From Beroe forskalii (Eukaryota; Ctenophora; Nuda; Beroida; Beroidae), in the NCBI GenBank assembly GCA_011033025.1, contig WFMF01000151.1, forward strand, positions 62,001 through 126,000: a DNA stretch of 64,000 bases, written 5' to 3'. Position 1 is the stretch's first letter; each line of letters starts with the position of its first letter. Shown in pieces: positions 50,114 through 63,252 of this stretch. A program made the translations under genes and the position numbers. Below the pieces are notes generated by a model that was not told the DNA's origin, made no database searches, and saw only the letters and a program-made list of their open reading frames with translations.

Positions 50114-51094
50114 GTGAGTATGATCATTATTATTGTTCCAGTATATATTTGAGCGGTTCCAGTACCCATTTCATTGGTTGTATTGAAGTATTGAGCTCTA
50201 TAATAGATATAAGTATAATATATATTGGCAGGGGTAGCTATATAAACATATTAGGGGGCAGAGAGTGCACGCCCTAATGTCAATTGTTACTGCTTTGCTC
50301 ATGGCTCCCCCTGCAGCAGTCCAATAGTCCATGGAACGGAGGATGTTTGTCTTGTGGAGCTGCATTGTATTATGTGTGTGTGGGACCCTATATAATGACG
50401 TGCACCCTGTCTCCCGTTTACTTCCTTGCTCCTTCACCAAATCAATAGCTGGTAGAGGGGACTCGTAAGCCATTGTCTCCTATAATATGCACACTGTCTT
50501 CATCAAATCGGTAGGGGCTCATGTCGCCATAGAGAGAGTAGACGGTATATTGTGTAGGGTTGTTGTAGAGACTTGTGCAGTAGGTAGAAGAGAGTGTCTT
50601 CTGGATCATTCTTTGTGGAGTTGGTGGCACAGCTCTACTCTTTCATTCTTTCATTGTACACCTTGGGATGATACCTTGAACTTCTAATTTAAAATTTTAA
50701 TAAATGCCGATTAGAATGCCAACGCAAATGATTTATTGATTTTGGCCATTTAATGATTCTGAGAACTCCATAATCTTGGTTTCCATCGTATGTAGTCTAC
50801 TGAAGTACTGAGACCACATTGTTCAATCACTTCCGGAGGCTGGTTCAGAGACAAAGCCACTCTATTACTGTTTGTTCATTACCTCATCGAGAGAGCTTTC
50901 CTGATGCTGCAAATTCGCCAGTTTCTCATTTTCAACTACATGATATAATTTGATCCAACCACCGTACCCGCTGCAAAATAATCATGACGTTTGTTTTCCA
51001 AGAAAAAAACAAAACTCGGGAGATAACTACCCATAATAATCATAGTTTACTGAGCTATTAATTACTGTTGAACCACATACACCCACATGTGTAT

Positions 51095-51172
51095 TTTTGT
51101 TTGTGTGTACGTTTGTGTGTTTGTCTGTTTTTATGTTTGTTCGATTGTTCGTTTGTGTGTATTTGTGTTCTA
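51095..51172. repeat. Degenerate GTTTGTGT repeat
   Basis: A TG-rich tract of imperfect GTTTGTGT / GTTTGTCT units on the plus strand. No further structure. Confidence 0.7.
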
Positions 51173-52711
51173 GAGAGACTGGAAGGACTGAAGGAGAGGT
51201 TGCCACGGCTGAAAAGGCAGCACACAACCACCATGTCTAAGATCTGGTGTAGTGCTATATACCATGATGGCAATTATATACTTAACCTTCCCTATATATA
51301 TATATACTTCTCAAAATATACCCAGTGATATATACGTTAAATAGCGCGGGTTTTTCAAACAAATGCTTGCTATATCCTGGTATAAACCTATTTGATATTA
51401 TGTGTTTTAACTTTTTAAGTATGTGTGTGGTAGATCTGGTCGTGGTGGGGTGGGATCTATATAGTTAGGGAGATACTCAGTTTTAGAGAGAGATCACGAA
51501 CATTTAAATTGGAGCGGTATTAGAGAGATATGACATCACAGCCATAGCTCACAGCGGCTATTTTCTGACGTTATTCCCGCTATAGTTTTTGCAAGTTGAA
51601 ATAAAGTAAGGTTTATAGGATCTATACTGTGTGTCGCTATATGATCTATATCAGACAATGAGCAGCAGGCACAGCTCATGCTGTGTGATCTCCCTCCTGA
51701 GATCTCCTTGCCTACTGCTCTAGTGATCCCTAGTGAGCTGCATATAGTCCGGTGGTCATGTGCCGGCACACCGTACTCAGATCACTCGCAGACGAATGTC
51801 GGGCCGTGTGCCCCCTGCTGCGCGGGTATACGCACTGAAACGCCATCAAGTGTACACGTTAACCTGTGATCATGACGTCATTATAGCCCGCCAATAGCTC
51901 ACGCCCCATGATACATGTATGCATGTGTGGGTGTGCAAGCAAAGAGATACACTATTTCAATATATGTGGCTCAAATGGTAGCAGAAATAGTCCGAAATGG
52001 TGCCTGGCTCTGACTCATACGATATCTCGGATACATCTCTCAAAATGCCATCTCAAAATACCTGCATTCTGTAAAATACAACCTGCCCATGGTAAATATT
52101 TACATGTACAGCTCGTGTGTATGGGGAGCTAATGAGTTGCTTGCGCAGTGTATGTCGTATGAGCCTTGTAGGGGCGGGGATGATATCACCCCTTGTTTTG
52201 ATGTAGCTCTAGATGAAGTTCTAGATGTGTGTAGCTGAGGAATGTGAAGGTGTGATCACACAACATGTACTGCGGTGGGATTAGATCTGATTATCTCGCC
52301 CTATCCCCCGCCCACCACAGGTAGTGTCTCCGTAATATCTTGATCTTGGCAAGCAGCTCCAAAATAAACAAGTTTCTTCCTGTTTTGGCTCTGCTTCTCA
52401 GGGAGGTCCTTGTCTCCACTCTGTCTGATCTCGTGTGTAGCATCCATTCTATCCACCGCCTCATTTCTTGGAGAGTCTCTTCTGGTTTTTAATTGGCATA
52501 AAACTGATTCCTCAACGTCTATAATCCTGTAGTGTGGTAAATCGAGTCAATGTAGTCATAAAAGTATACGTTTTCTATCATCTAGTCCAGTTCCGTGTGT
52601 AAACCGCTAACCTGATTCCTCTCTCTATCATCCCTCCTGGGCCTCAGCAGCCTCAGAGTGTATCCTCTCTCCCTACCTAGACAGTGTGTCTAGGTGTGTA
52701 AGATTGCGTTA

Positions 52712-52796
52712 CACGTGGTTGGGTTGTTACTATAAATAGTAGGTGCAGGTGTTAGAAGGGGCCCCACGTGACCCTCCCTCACACGGCCCTCACGTG
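52712..52796. promoter_or_regulatory. Three E-boxes around a TATA box
   Basis: CACGTG at 52712, 52765 and 52791 with TATAAATA at 52731. No CCAAT seen here. A CTCCTCCTCCTT tract follows at about 52,850. Direction unclear. Confidence 0.3.
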
Positions 52797-53070
52797 GTCT
52801 GCCCCCACTTCTTCCTCCTGCTCTCCCCTGCAATCGAATTACGTAACCTCCTCTCCTCCTCCTTCTCCTCCTCCTCCTCTACATACACAATGTGTAGTGT
52901 GTGTGTTGGGGTGTATTTCTGTGTGTGAGTTATACACACACCGACTCCATGAGCTCATCTTACATCATCATCTCCTCAAAAACCTGTACGGCACACTCAC
53001 ACGGCTTAAGGTGGCTGGGGTGATGGCATCATCAGGGTTTAAAACGGCTAATTGGTGACATGAAAAGGAC

Positions 53071-53103
53071 CTTTTTCTCCTCTTTTTCTCCTCTTTTTCT
53101 CCC
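53071..53103. repeat. Three copies of CTTTTTCTCCT
   Basis: Perfect 11-bp tandem repeat, the third copy ending CTCCC. Confidence 0.85.
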
Positions 53104-53109
53104 TCATAG

Positions 53110-55300
53110 TCAGGGGAACACTGGTGTTGCTCTTGCTTACTCCTACCATAGGCCGCGTGACTGCTGAAATTCAATAGCTTGAAAAAACCGGCCGGATATA
53201 AAGTAGAAAAGATTCAATGTGGTCTGAAGCTGCTCCGAGTAGGGATAAAGTAATGGTGTGGAGCTCTTGACGGCAATTGCCGACCAGTTTCCCCTCTATT
53301 CAGCACACACAGCTGTAGTAAGTGGAGCAGTAGTGCAATTGTCAGGATAGGTAGGGTGTGTAGGTACGCCTGATGAGGGTGATTTCACGGGTAAATCACT
53401 GTTACTCTATACTACCAAGGACTGGTTAAATGGTGTATTTAAGTGTCAATGAGGCAGCCATGAGGCACAGAATGAGTATATTAGAGTATTAGGGAACACT
53501 CAAGTCTGAACTATTAGGACACAGATTATTATTATACCCAACTGATATGCGATGATGATGAGGATGTCAACCAGATGTTCAAATTTAGCTAGAAAAGGAC
53601 CTTATTACCGGCCCATGAACCATGACTATAAACACTATACGTAACTCAAGACAGGTGCCATCAGTTATTAGATGTGTGCCAACTTCCATAAATGCAATGG
53701 CGATAATTACCGATTATAAAATAAAGGTAAAGTGAGATTCCAACTGATGTATTTCACTGTATATTTCACCTCTTTAACTAGTTCTTTTCTAACCGAAATA
53801 TCCTGTTTCAGTTTCACCGTTGGTGACCCCAAGAATGTTAGACCAAAGCCAACTATCGTCGTCTATCCAGGTCAGATTGATGTTGTTTTCAGTTGATAAA
53901 ATTGTCTTGTTTACTCACTTACTTAAACTTGATATGTAATCTCAGACAACACTAGATAAATAGATAATCGCTCTGCTGATATCTTCTCAGATAAGTAGAT
54001 AATCGCTCCTTCACATCACGATATATCACATTGGCTGCACCACTTCACCACCACATGTGTTACGGCAGAACTTCCTCTTCAAGTTTCACTTAATAAGGTT
54101 ATATAATCTCCTCGGGTCCGAATAGAAGGGGGACGATTCTTCTTCTTCTACTTTTCACAACTCTCGTAGTTCATTTTAGACATAAGTTGCCCGCCCATCT
54201 TTGAAAGTTTATCCTATTATACACATCTCCCACTTTAGCAATTTACAAGTTTTGCACTTTATTATGTTCCCACTGTTGTCTAGTTGCACTTTATACGAGG
54301 GCGTGTGTGTTTTGTAGAATGTAGACCCTCTCTCCAAAGACTTTCCACATAATAATAGAACATAATAAACCCTAATATATCTCACATCGTATAAAGTTAT
54401 GAAGAACGGATCTAGACACGTGTTCGGAGCATTGTAAAACCCCTACACTGGGTTTAACGAGCTTTTGTGCCATCAGAGGGCCATTGTTTAGTTAAGTAGT
54501 TTACAAATCCTTTGTATCGGGAAAAACAATGCTGCCTTGCCCTTCTTCGGAAAAGTAGACGGCATGACATCACTTATTTCCCACTTTAAGTCAAGATAGT
54601 GACGTCATGATTCAGCCACCAATTTATCCCGAGCAGATCTCACTTTCCCGTTCTCTTGTCCCGGAATAACGTGTTTAGTTGTGTAGACACTAAGGCTAGC
54701 CACAAACCAACACGTGCACTATTTGGGGGGAGAGTTTTAGGGCAAAAACAGCGGCATAGATCGGCGTTTAGACGTGTTTTTCTTGTTGATCTTAGTACGT
54801 GAGAATATCGGTAGGAAAATTTATGTCGGCATGAAATGATGTGACGATTTTTTGAATCGGGATCGAAAGTTTGTCGTAAAAAATTATATGGTTGCAAATA
54901 AAATATCACAACACACACAACGTAAAATGTAATCCAAGGCTGAGTGCACTCGCGAAGTAAAGTTGTAAAAGTGGCAAAATGAATCCCGGGTCTCACCGGT
55001 CCGAGACTATTTAAAAGTTAGTGCAGATCCCTAGCCATATTGTGAAAGTGTGTGAGAGAGTGTGCAGTGTCGGCTCCTCCTAAACCCCCTCCCAGATAAC
55101 TCATGAATAAGGGAAACACTTGCCTCCCATCCTAATATATGCAGATGAAGTATGCCCCCTTCTCCTCCCCCTGGCACAATGGGCATGCTCTGTGTTTTCT
55201 CAACTACGGGAGGAGTTAGTACGTGCCTCTCTGACTACACGTATTCTCTACATCTCTGTGATGTCAGCGTACTTTGGGAGGGTGGGACTCTGGTCGGAGG
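53110..55300. other. Noncoding stretch
   Basis: No recognisable gene. GATAAGTAGATAATCGCTC-like words recur at about 53,955-54,010. Confidence 0.35.
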
Positions 55301-55310
55301 CTCGCGTGTC

Positions 55311-55367
55311 ATTGGCGCGCGCTCCGCCCACGTGCACATCACGTGACCGACTCCCACCGACCACGTG
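55311..55367. promoter_or_regulatory. Inverted CCAAT, GCGCGC and three E-boxes
   Basis: ATTGGCGCGCGC (55311) then CACGTG at 55329, 55340 and 55362. Read on the minus strand the order is E-boxes, GCGCGC, CCAAT. Confidence 0.4.
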
Positions 55368-55789
55368 ATCTGGGAAGGGAGAGAGCAGTACCTATTGACA
55401 ATACCAAATCTTCGTGATAACGAGGGAATTTTTCCAATTGTGTACACTGAATACAACGTCCGTTTAATTTGCGTTCAGCCACTAGGATAATTCTGATTGC
55501 CCGTACTGTCTTGCGCATCTTTAATCAGTCTCTCTCTTTTTTAATTCGTTTCAAAAAAGGAGTTTCTTTTTAATCCCAGCTTCATTTAGATCTATATTTT
55601 GCTCATAGTGTGCACTTGATACCCCTTGTTTTTCTGCAGCTGTTGAATCCGATGGTTATCAAACCTATCTGCAAGAATGCCCGAGATATCCAGGTAGGAT
55701 TGAGTGATCATGGATATCTTGTGATAATATACTTGAATTATATAAACCCTTATCCTCCTGATCATGAGTCCTAGATCTCTTTGTCCCAT

Positions 55790-58700
55790 GAATCCCCCTC
55801 ACTTCTCACCTCTTCTCCTTCTCATATCTCCTTGTTCGTTTTCACATTTATCCCCTTCCTCTTCCTCATGATCCCTTCCTATCTTTCCTCATGATCCCAC
55901 CCTATCTTCCCTCTCATATATTCCATTACTCACAGCTTCTCTCCCTCAACCACCTCTGCACTCTGTGACTAATGTTAATCATATAATCATCACGTAATAT
56001 TATAAAGGAGCATGTGCTGTTGCTGTCACAGGCAGACGATGAATTATCAGAACTTATACCATTATTATCATTACGTGTATAATAACTATCATAACATATA
56101 GAGTCTTAGATAATATACCAATTCTCACATATACAACTAAATCATGTTTATATACCTACCTAAACGGCATAGTGAGAGGACAATATGTGTTAAGCAAATA
56201 ATAGAATAATGAATATCAGCAATATACCATGGGTATGAAAAGTTCATTATATTGCAACCTATACCACACTGTATAAAAGTCAGCTCATTGTCATATCTCT
56301 GCAATTCAGTAGTAGACTGGCACTGGAACACACTATACTACTCCTGCATAAAACTTTTAGTATAACATCTGAGAGGGAGATAGTACACACGAAGTGGAAT
56401 CGGCATGTACACAGTACACACTAAGGAACTTGCTCCACAGATTGGCACTACAAGCTAGGGATCTGTAAGAAATTCAGCAGTTTTGTGTCTTTGTAGATAT
56501 CAGCTCAACCGGACAATAAATGCTGACAACATCATGGAATACATGTCGGAAATATACCCCCGAAAGTCAGAAGTATCTACTGAAGTATTGAAGCTAACTC
56601 TTTATGTTAACACGAAAGAGATGTCCTAAGTTGACAGGCCATTTCTTCGAAACTGTCGGAATACAATTTCCAGTCCCATGATCTATCTGAGTATCCGACT
56701 CTGCATAAGTTTTATGCTTTGAACTACCAATTTGCCTGCTATCAAAGCATCTATAGGCTCCCTGCGCCTGCATTCCAATGATATAAACCATCAAGAACAA
56801 TGACTAACACCCTGTTGAGATATATCTTCACATTTTTCTGCTCAACCACTTCTTCAGCATTCCTCTCTAGAACAATACCCCCACTCTATACATATATGGA
56901 TCAGTGTAATTATGCAAATCATCTGATGCTCCGGTGGAAGGGAGACTACCTCTTTGGGGGTTGTTAATTGGGGGCATGCAAATCACCTGATTAGCGCTCA
57001 TCACGCCCTAAGACTGCTCAATAATTTCACTGCTGAATAGTCAATAGTTTACCTGCTTCCAGGCGAGTAATCTCACTGTTTCACTGCTGGATTAGGAGAT
57101 TACACAAAGTCAGCAGTAGTAGACTGTATTCTGAATAATATGTGGGTTTTAGGAGAATAACTGCGCTAGATGTTGTAGGCTAGGAGACATCAGACAAGAG
57201 ATACAGAACTATGTTTCTAGGGTGTTCCCCGAGAGAGAAAGAGAGCACCAGCAGTTACTTCACCATTCAATAGTTATCACCTTCTCAGCATCTCCCTTTG
57301 ATAACTTTAGTAACTTTGTGTGTTACATTATCACCCATTCCCTTGCCTCTCTCTCTCCTCCGCCCTGATGAAAGCTCCAATCTTCCCGTAGATAAGCAGG
57401 GCAGATTGCACTACAAAAACACATGGTTTTCGGAGTACTCTAATTGTTACGAAATATTTGAGTTCATTTACGCCGGCTAGTATTTGCCTAGCGCAAACCC
57501 ATACATGGTCCATTGCTAACACTGCTAAATTTGTAAATTTTCCCCTTCAAAAGCGGCTAAATGTTTGTACGATCGCGATTTCTCACTCCCTGGCCTTCAT
57601 CCCTTATTCCGTCAATATCCCTTCACACCTGCATCTTGTTCCGAACTTCCTACATAACTATCTGCTCCATTCTTTCCAGCTTATTTCCCCTCTCCTCTCG
57701 CCCCTCGAATTGTTACACTTTCCCCTCCTCCTCACCCTCCCCCTCTAAGACTGAGACAAACTAAACCCAAGCACACACAAACGGAGGGAAAAACACACCG
57801 ACTATCGTACAGCAGCAGCTACTACTGTACTATATGATGAGAACAAGCCGTACAAGTGCGATTCTCACTCTATTTTTTGAGAGGAGATTTGGACTCATAC
57901 TATATATATACGTATAGAGCTGTAGGGAAGGTCACTTCTCCACTTTCCTCTATGCCGTGTCGGGCTGCTCAACCGTGTCTTATATTCTGAAGAGTGTAAC
58001 TTGTCTTTTTTCCTTGCTTTGAGATGTCGCACCCTCCTCATCTGATCAATAGGTAATAATTATAGTCCCCTTCTTTGTTTTATTCTTAACCTTAATTGTC
58101 TTAAGACATATAAGGATACAACCTAAACCACAAAGGATAGTCATAAAATGTAGATTCAATTAACTTCCTCATTACACTCAGAGCATAATGTACACTCTGA
58201 TGCTCTCATAGCCTCATTATTTAGAATTTTTCTGGGTTTTTATACCCTACCATCGCGTGAGGTTGAAAGTTCCTAGAATCCTACCTCCCCTAAACCACAC
58301 GTTTCCTTTCATTCTGTCTAGGACGCACTAGACCCTTCTTCTACCCACCGTCTACTTTTGTACAATTCCCATTGCTTTCAACTTGTTAAATCACTCAATA
58401 TACATTCGGTTCTAGGGCAAGTATAACTCATGAGAGGTTTTATTACACAATCCATACCATTCCCCCGCACCTATACACATACGAGGGACATTTTATATTA
58501 ATAAGCTTGGTTAAATTAAATGCAGTGGAGGGGGAAGGTAATAATTAGTTTAGGTTGAGTGGTTGGTGTTGCACCGTACAGTTCAGCACTGTGCGTGGGG
58601 CAGGGATGCCGGTGCGATGTTACCGCGTGGCACTATCTCAAACCTTCCGAACATCATCTAATATATGTGAAACCCTCCTGCCTCCCTCCAACGTTATTAT

Positions 58701-59400
58701 TATTATAAACGTGTCAATTTCCAATATATATGATTTATATAACAAGAGTTACTCCTGTACATTATACGACAGCAGCTCAACCTTCGCAAATTCTCAAATT
58801 CGCCCTGATCGTCTTGGTATTATATATTGAGAAATATATATTTTTGGTGTTATTAATAATTTAACCACGCGACGCCGCTCTAAAAGTGTGGTGGGGCAAA
58901 TTTCAATTCGAAGAAAATGATATTAACTCCTCAACTCTCAATCAATTACTCATCTTCTCTTACAAAATCTTAACGATTTTAATCGTTTTTATTGAGACAA
59001 TGGGAAAATTTTAGTAGTGGTTTTTGTCAAAGAATATGTAAAATCAGGCTACAAAGAAAGTGGTGCCCTTGTTAGAAATACTACGTATCGTGGGGAGGTG
59101 TTGTGGGCAGTGTGCACGTGAGAAGAGTGAGAAGGGTACACCTGTATCGAGCTGTATCGCGATCACAACGCGATAGCAAATCACATTATCTTAAGATGTG
59201 TATACCCAAAATTATCATGATAAAATAGCTGAATTATTTGACTCAAATATATCCTTTCGCGCTAAAAATTTCGTCAATTTTCAAATGTTATTGATTGCCA
59301 GGTTCGCCGGAAGATAATTTATTATCTCGATATACCACGTAATAATAATAATATTTTAGTAGATTTCCTGATAATTGCAACACTGTACGGTGGCTTGTGA
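55790..59400. other. Noncoding stretch
   Basis: Begins with a pyrimidine-rich tract (55,790-55,930) in which CTCATGATCCC / CTATCTTTCCTC words repeat. No exon or RNA gene recognised in the remainder. Confidence 0.35.
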
Positions 59401-59414
59401 ACAGACAAAATAGT

Positions 59415-59494
59415 CACGTGACCATGTCACGTGAGCGCCACATTGACCAATGATCGGCCCATTATTCAGGACACGTGACACACACTGTCATTGG
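59415..59494. promoter_or_regulatory. Three E-boxes with two CCAAT boxes
   Basis: CACGTG at 59415, 59428 and 59472; CCAAT at 59447 and inverted at 59490. Lies about 900 bp upstream of the first PRDM exon seen, so it is the best-placed candidate proximal promoter for that gene. TATATATATTAG follows at about 59,583. Confidence 0.4.
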
Positions 59495-60378
59495 ACTGCC
59501 TCAATCACAGTCCACGAGATTTTCACGGTTTCCTTCATCATTCGATTTACCTCGCAATGGGATAAATACCACCTCCCGCCCTATATATATTAGTATATAT
59601 TATAACGTACGCCTTAATTATATGTCGAGCGTTTGAAACGTGAAAATAGGTGTGAAAAAGATTAAGTTGTTGTAGCTTCATGGATTATATGGGCGGGTAA
59701 TGATCTATAATTGCGAACAATTCCTTATGAACTGTATTATTATTATCATGTTGAATAGCAGCTCCGGTTCAATTATTTCCATCGATTAGAGTAATCAATC
59801 CTTAAATCGAACTACGATTTTCTATTCATATCTGCAATTCTGAGTCAATGATCGGTTTTTAATTGTATAAAAACCTCTGGAATAAGCAAAACATAATAAA
59901 ACTAATGAGACAGACATCGGACAAAAATATTTATGTGAGAACATTCCCATGGGTCATGATATTAGAAAAAAAAAGTTTGATAGAAAAATAATAAAATGCA
60001 GAAAAATAGCTAATCAAAAGTAAAAGTCCAGTGAAATCTCAGTGTGGTATCTGGGCCAGCACAACGCAAATTAACAGATTAACCTTGCAATTGATGGATT
60101 CTTGACATTCACCCCAATGAAATATGAACATGTTCACATTTCACTCACGATCTTGAATTTCACTGCATATGAGATTGTTTTATTTTTGCTGATTTTTATT
60201 ACAAATCTAACAATACAATCACTCCAATATCACTTTATATTTGTTAGCTTAGGATTGTAACAATTCTAAACTGGTGTTTGAGGACGCTGCTCTCAAAACA
60301 ACGGTTCAATAAGTTTGGGAATGTTAATAATGTTTCGTGCCGATTTTTGCCCCAACTCTAACACTAAACTGGTTTCAG

Positions 60379-60488
60379 GGCGCGGCCTCGTTCACTACGA
60401 TGATGCAGATGCCGTACCCCGACGTGAACTACACGATACCCCACGTCCCCTCCTCGAGATACCAACCACCCATCACCTCAGAAAGCAG
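60379..60488 (+). CDS. PRDM-family gene, first exon visible
   Basis: Acceptor GGTTTCAG|GGC and donor AAGCAG|GTAACT bound a 110-base exon. It reads 36 codons plus AG (GAASFTTMMQMPYPDVNYT, IPHVPSSRYQPPITSES) and joins the next exon as AGG TTC. This frame, not the competing one with RGLVHYDDADAV, is supported because it continues into the PR domain. The exon may be internal; alternatively ATG codons at 60,400 or 60,403 could start a short isoform. The region encoded is low-complexity linker with Tyr and Pro, with no domain. Confidence 0.6.
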
Positions 60489-61287
60489 GTAACTACCTCT
60501 AAAAACTTTTAAAGTACTGTAAACTATCATATCTGAATTACTCAATTACACCTCTAGAAAGTTGTATATCATCTCTAAAACTGAGCCTCTAGAAACTTTT
60601 ATCTATTGAGCTATGCCTCTCTCTGAATTGGGTAAATTATCAAAAGTTTTACACTTCAGTTTTGAGTTGAGAGTTGATAATAAGTTGGGACACTTCTTAG
60701 CTGGAACTTTTGGTTTTAGGGTTACGAGGCTACGTAAATAGAAACTTGATAAGAATACGTGATAGAAACTTAATAAGAATGACAGATATCGTCTACATGA
60801 TATATCTTTGTTGCCGTCTTGATTGTCTCCAAGCTCCAACTGGCCAGTCAGGCCGATATCCTTTCAATTTTCTATTTTATTCAATGATTAAATGAGCGTA
60901 TAGATTTCAATTGATCAAGAAAACCAATACTGACCGTTATCCACCCATGTCTTTGTTTCTGAAATTGCAAGCCATGGCTTTGGCCTTTGCCTCATGTGCT
61001 CTGATAAATCCTCAGCGAATGATCTTTGTCATAACCCAGTGTATATTATACCCTATCTGCAATGTTCGGAATAATGTGAAAATTCCAGTCAAATCAAGCC
61101 CTTTTCTGCTGGCAGTCGGCCAAAAAAGTAACCAAGTTAATCTAGGAGGTGGCCGGATTTTAAACGCATTTCCTACTAAAATGTACAGACAAATAACCAG
61201 TAGGATTATTATATGTGCATACAGCCGGATATATTCAATAAGGAAGAGCATTACTGGTGAGGACTGAGGATATACACATTTGCTCAC

Positions 61288-61387
61288 GTGACATTTCCTA
61301 GCCAATGGGCGCGCGCGCGTGACAACTCTTAGCCAATGAGAGGGCGCATGTGACAATCCACGGCAGAGTTCAAGCGGTGTCCACGTG
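61288..61387 (+). promoter_or_regulatory. 31-bp repeated GTGAC/CCAAT module in the PRDM intron
   Basis: GTGAC occurs at 61288, 61319 and 61350, exactly 31 bp apart. In the first two units it is followed 8-9 bases on by AGCCAATG (CCAAT at 61302 and 61333) and then by a GC-rich end. The first unit carries a full CACGTG (61285), and another CACGTG is at 61382. It may be an intronic promoter or enhancer. Confidence 0.5.
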
Positions 61388-61805
61388 TCAAAACAAGTAC
61401 ACAGCCGCATCTCCACCTTCCGTGCAGTGTCCGGTACACTGTACGAATAAACACGATATCTGTTACAAATTGTAGGAAGGAGATTCAAATAGTACGCCGA
61501 GATTTGAAACCACACCCGAAAGCAGCCTCAGATTTCAAAATTATAATTTTGGTAGTTCGCTCAAAACATATTAATAAAATTTTCATAAAGTTACTATGAA
61601 AATTTTCAATTTCAAATTCCACGTTCAATGCGGATTGTTGATATTCCTCGGTATTCTAAGACCACAAAAACAAATTCGCCTTCAGTTTGAGTCAAATTTT
61701 CGTTTATGAATTCTAATAAATAGAGGATTTCCTGACTATATTTTATCACGTTTTTACGGATTTAAGCGAATTTGGGGAAATATACATTAGTTCACAATAA
61801 ATTTA

Positions 61806-61818
61806 TTGCCATGGCAAC
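61806..61818. promoter_or_regulatory. RFX X-box in PRDM intron
   Basis: TTGCCATGGCAAC, a palindromic RFX site with no spacer. Motif evidence only. Confidence 0.4.
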
Positions 61819-62400
61819 GAGAATAAGCTTCATGACAACCATTGAGAGTTTCGGTTACCCTAACTTCTTCATATTACACGAAATTAAGTTCAATCAGTCC
61901 AATATTTTTGTAGTATAATATCATGTGACACGATAATGCGATAGTGGTTACCTTGCATGTAGTTCCCCGTATTGGATTACAAATTGCAGGACTTCGCCGA
62001 AATTTCTGGTTGAAACACCAGTCCAATAATTGGATTTCACTCAAAAGCGCAAATGAACTAATGGACATAAAGCGCTTAGGTTACAAAAATTCATGTCAAT
62101 TGCCGAGTTGGTCATTGTCCTAAGATGCACCTATTTATAACTGTGATTTTCGAATTATAATTTTGTGAATTTCTTGAGAAGGCATTATATAGTTAGCACG
62201 AGACATACCATGACGTAATGGCAGTCAGAAATTCGCCAAATATTACAGAGTTCATAGACAGCAAATCCCGTTTCTCTAGATTCTCCTCCAATAAAGCGAA
62301 ACTCCCGCTGCTACATAAGACCATCGTAGCTATGATATCAGTAGAAGGGACGGCACAAGGCTCGGGATAGGATTGTAGCTACAAACTAGCCATGGTGGGT

Positions 62401-62451
62401 CACGTGATGCGATGTATCGTACGCTGTGACATCACTCCCAGAGATCACGTG
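62401..62451. promoter_or_regulatory. Pair of E-boxes in PRDM intron
   Basis: GTCACGTGAT at 62401 and ATCACGTGCA at 62446, 45 bp apart, in a CpG-richer patch. No CCAAT box nearby. Confidence 0.3.
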
Positions 62452-62879
62452 CAGCTCCACTGGGCTGCCCGAGTAGCTAGAGAGTCTCCCGGCTCAAAAT
62501 GACTGCGCATGTGCGCAATTTGGTCGAGCAAAGACCTTGCGTTGCAGTACCCACGCGACCTCCTTCCCGGGGAATTGTAAGCTGTTTCAGTGCCTAAAAT
62601 ACGATAAGAGGGATCGAAATTTCAAATATGGTTTTGAAACCAGACATCGGAAAGTTTTGATTTGCTACAGGAGTAATATACGATGCTCTTGTGGCGCATT
62701 TCCATTACATTTGATCCCACAGATTTATACTGACTTTGTTATAAAAAGCTGATCCATTCTGGCCACCCTTCTTATCTCAAGTTTTAATCTTACGTCTTAT
62801 CTTCTTTATCTTATTCCTTTTCCAACCCCTTTCTAGCTATTGTCTACCCCTCAATTTTATGTTTTGATTTCCTACGCCC

Positions 62880-63252
62880 CCTTTTCTAACGCTCGAGCAT
62901 TAGCTAGACGCTACTACCACCTAATCCTGCTTCCTCCCTCATTTCTAATCCACCCTTTCTAACCAATCTCCCTCCCTCCTTTCTTACCCTTCTCCAGTCC
63001 ATTCTAACCCCCTCCCCTTTGACCCCTCCCCCCATTCTCAGACCCTCCCCTTTATCCCCTCTCTCCCAAAGTCTCCCACCTAAACATTCTCCAACCCTGT
63101 CTAACCCCTCTCCTCTATTTAAAAACTCTCCAGTCATTTTTAACCAACTCCCTCTCCCGTTCTTGCCCCTCTCCCCGCCCTTTCTAACCTTCTAACCCCT
63201 CTGGCCCTTTCCATTCTCCAATCCTCCCTCCTAACCCCCTCTCCCCCCGCAG
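62880..63252 (+). repeat. 370-base pyrimidine tract ending in the acceptor
   Basis: Almost purely C/T plus-strand sequence of loose CCCTTTCTAACC / CCCTCC units running directly into CCCCCCGCAG. It serves as a very long polypyrimidine tract for the next exon and resembles decayed telomere-like CCCTAA units. Confidence 0.8.

Noticed and set aside
60315..60512. 65-codon plus frame containing RGLVHYDDADAV
   Set aside because: It covers the same bases as the PRDM exon, but only the other frame splices in phase into the PR domain.
61012..61515. 167-codon minus frame with a hydrophobic stretch
   Set aside because: It overlaps the 31-bp CCAAT/E-box module and shows no family features; treated as chance.
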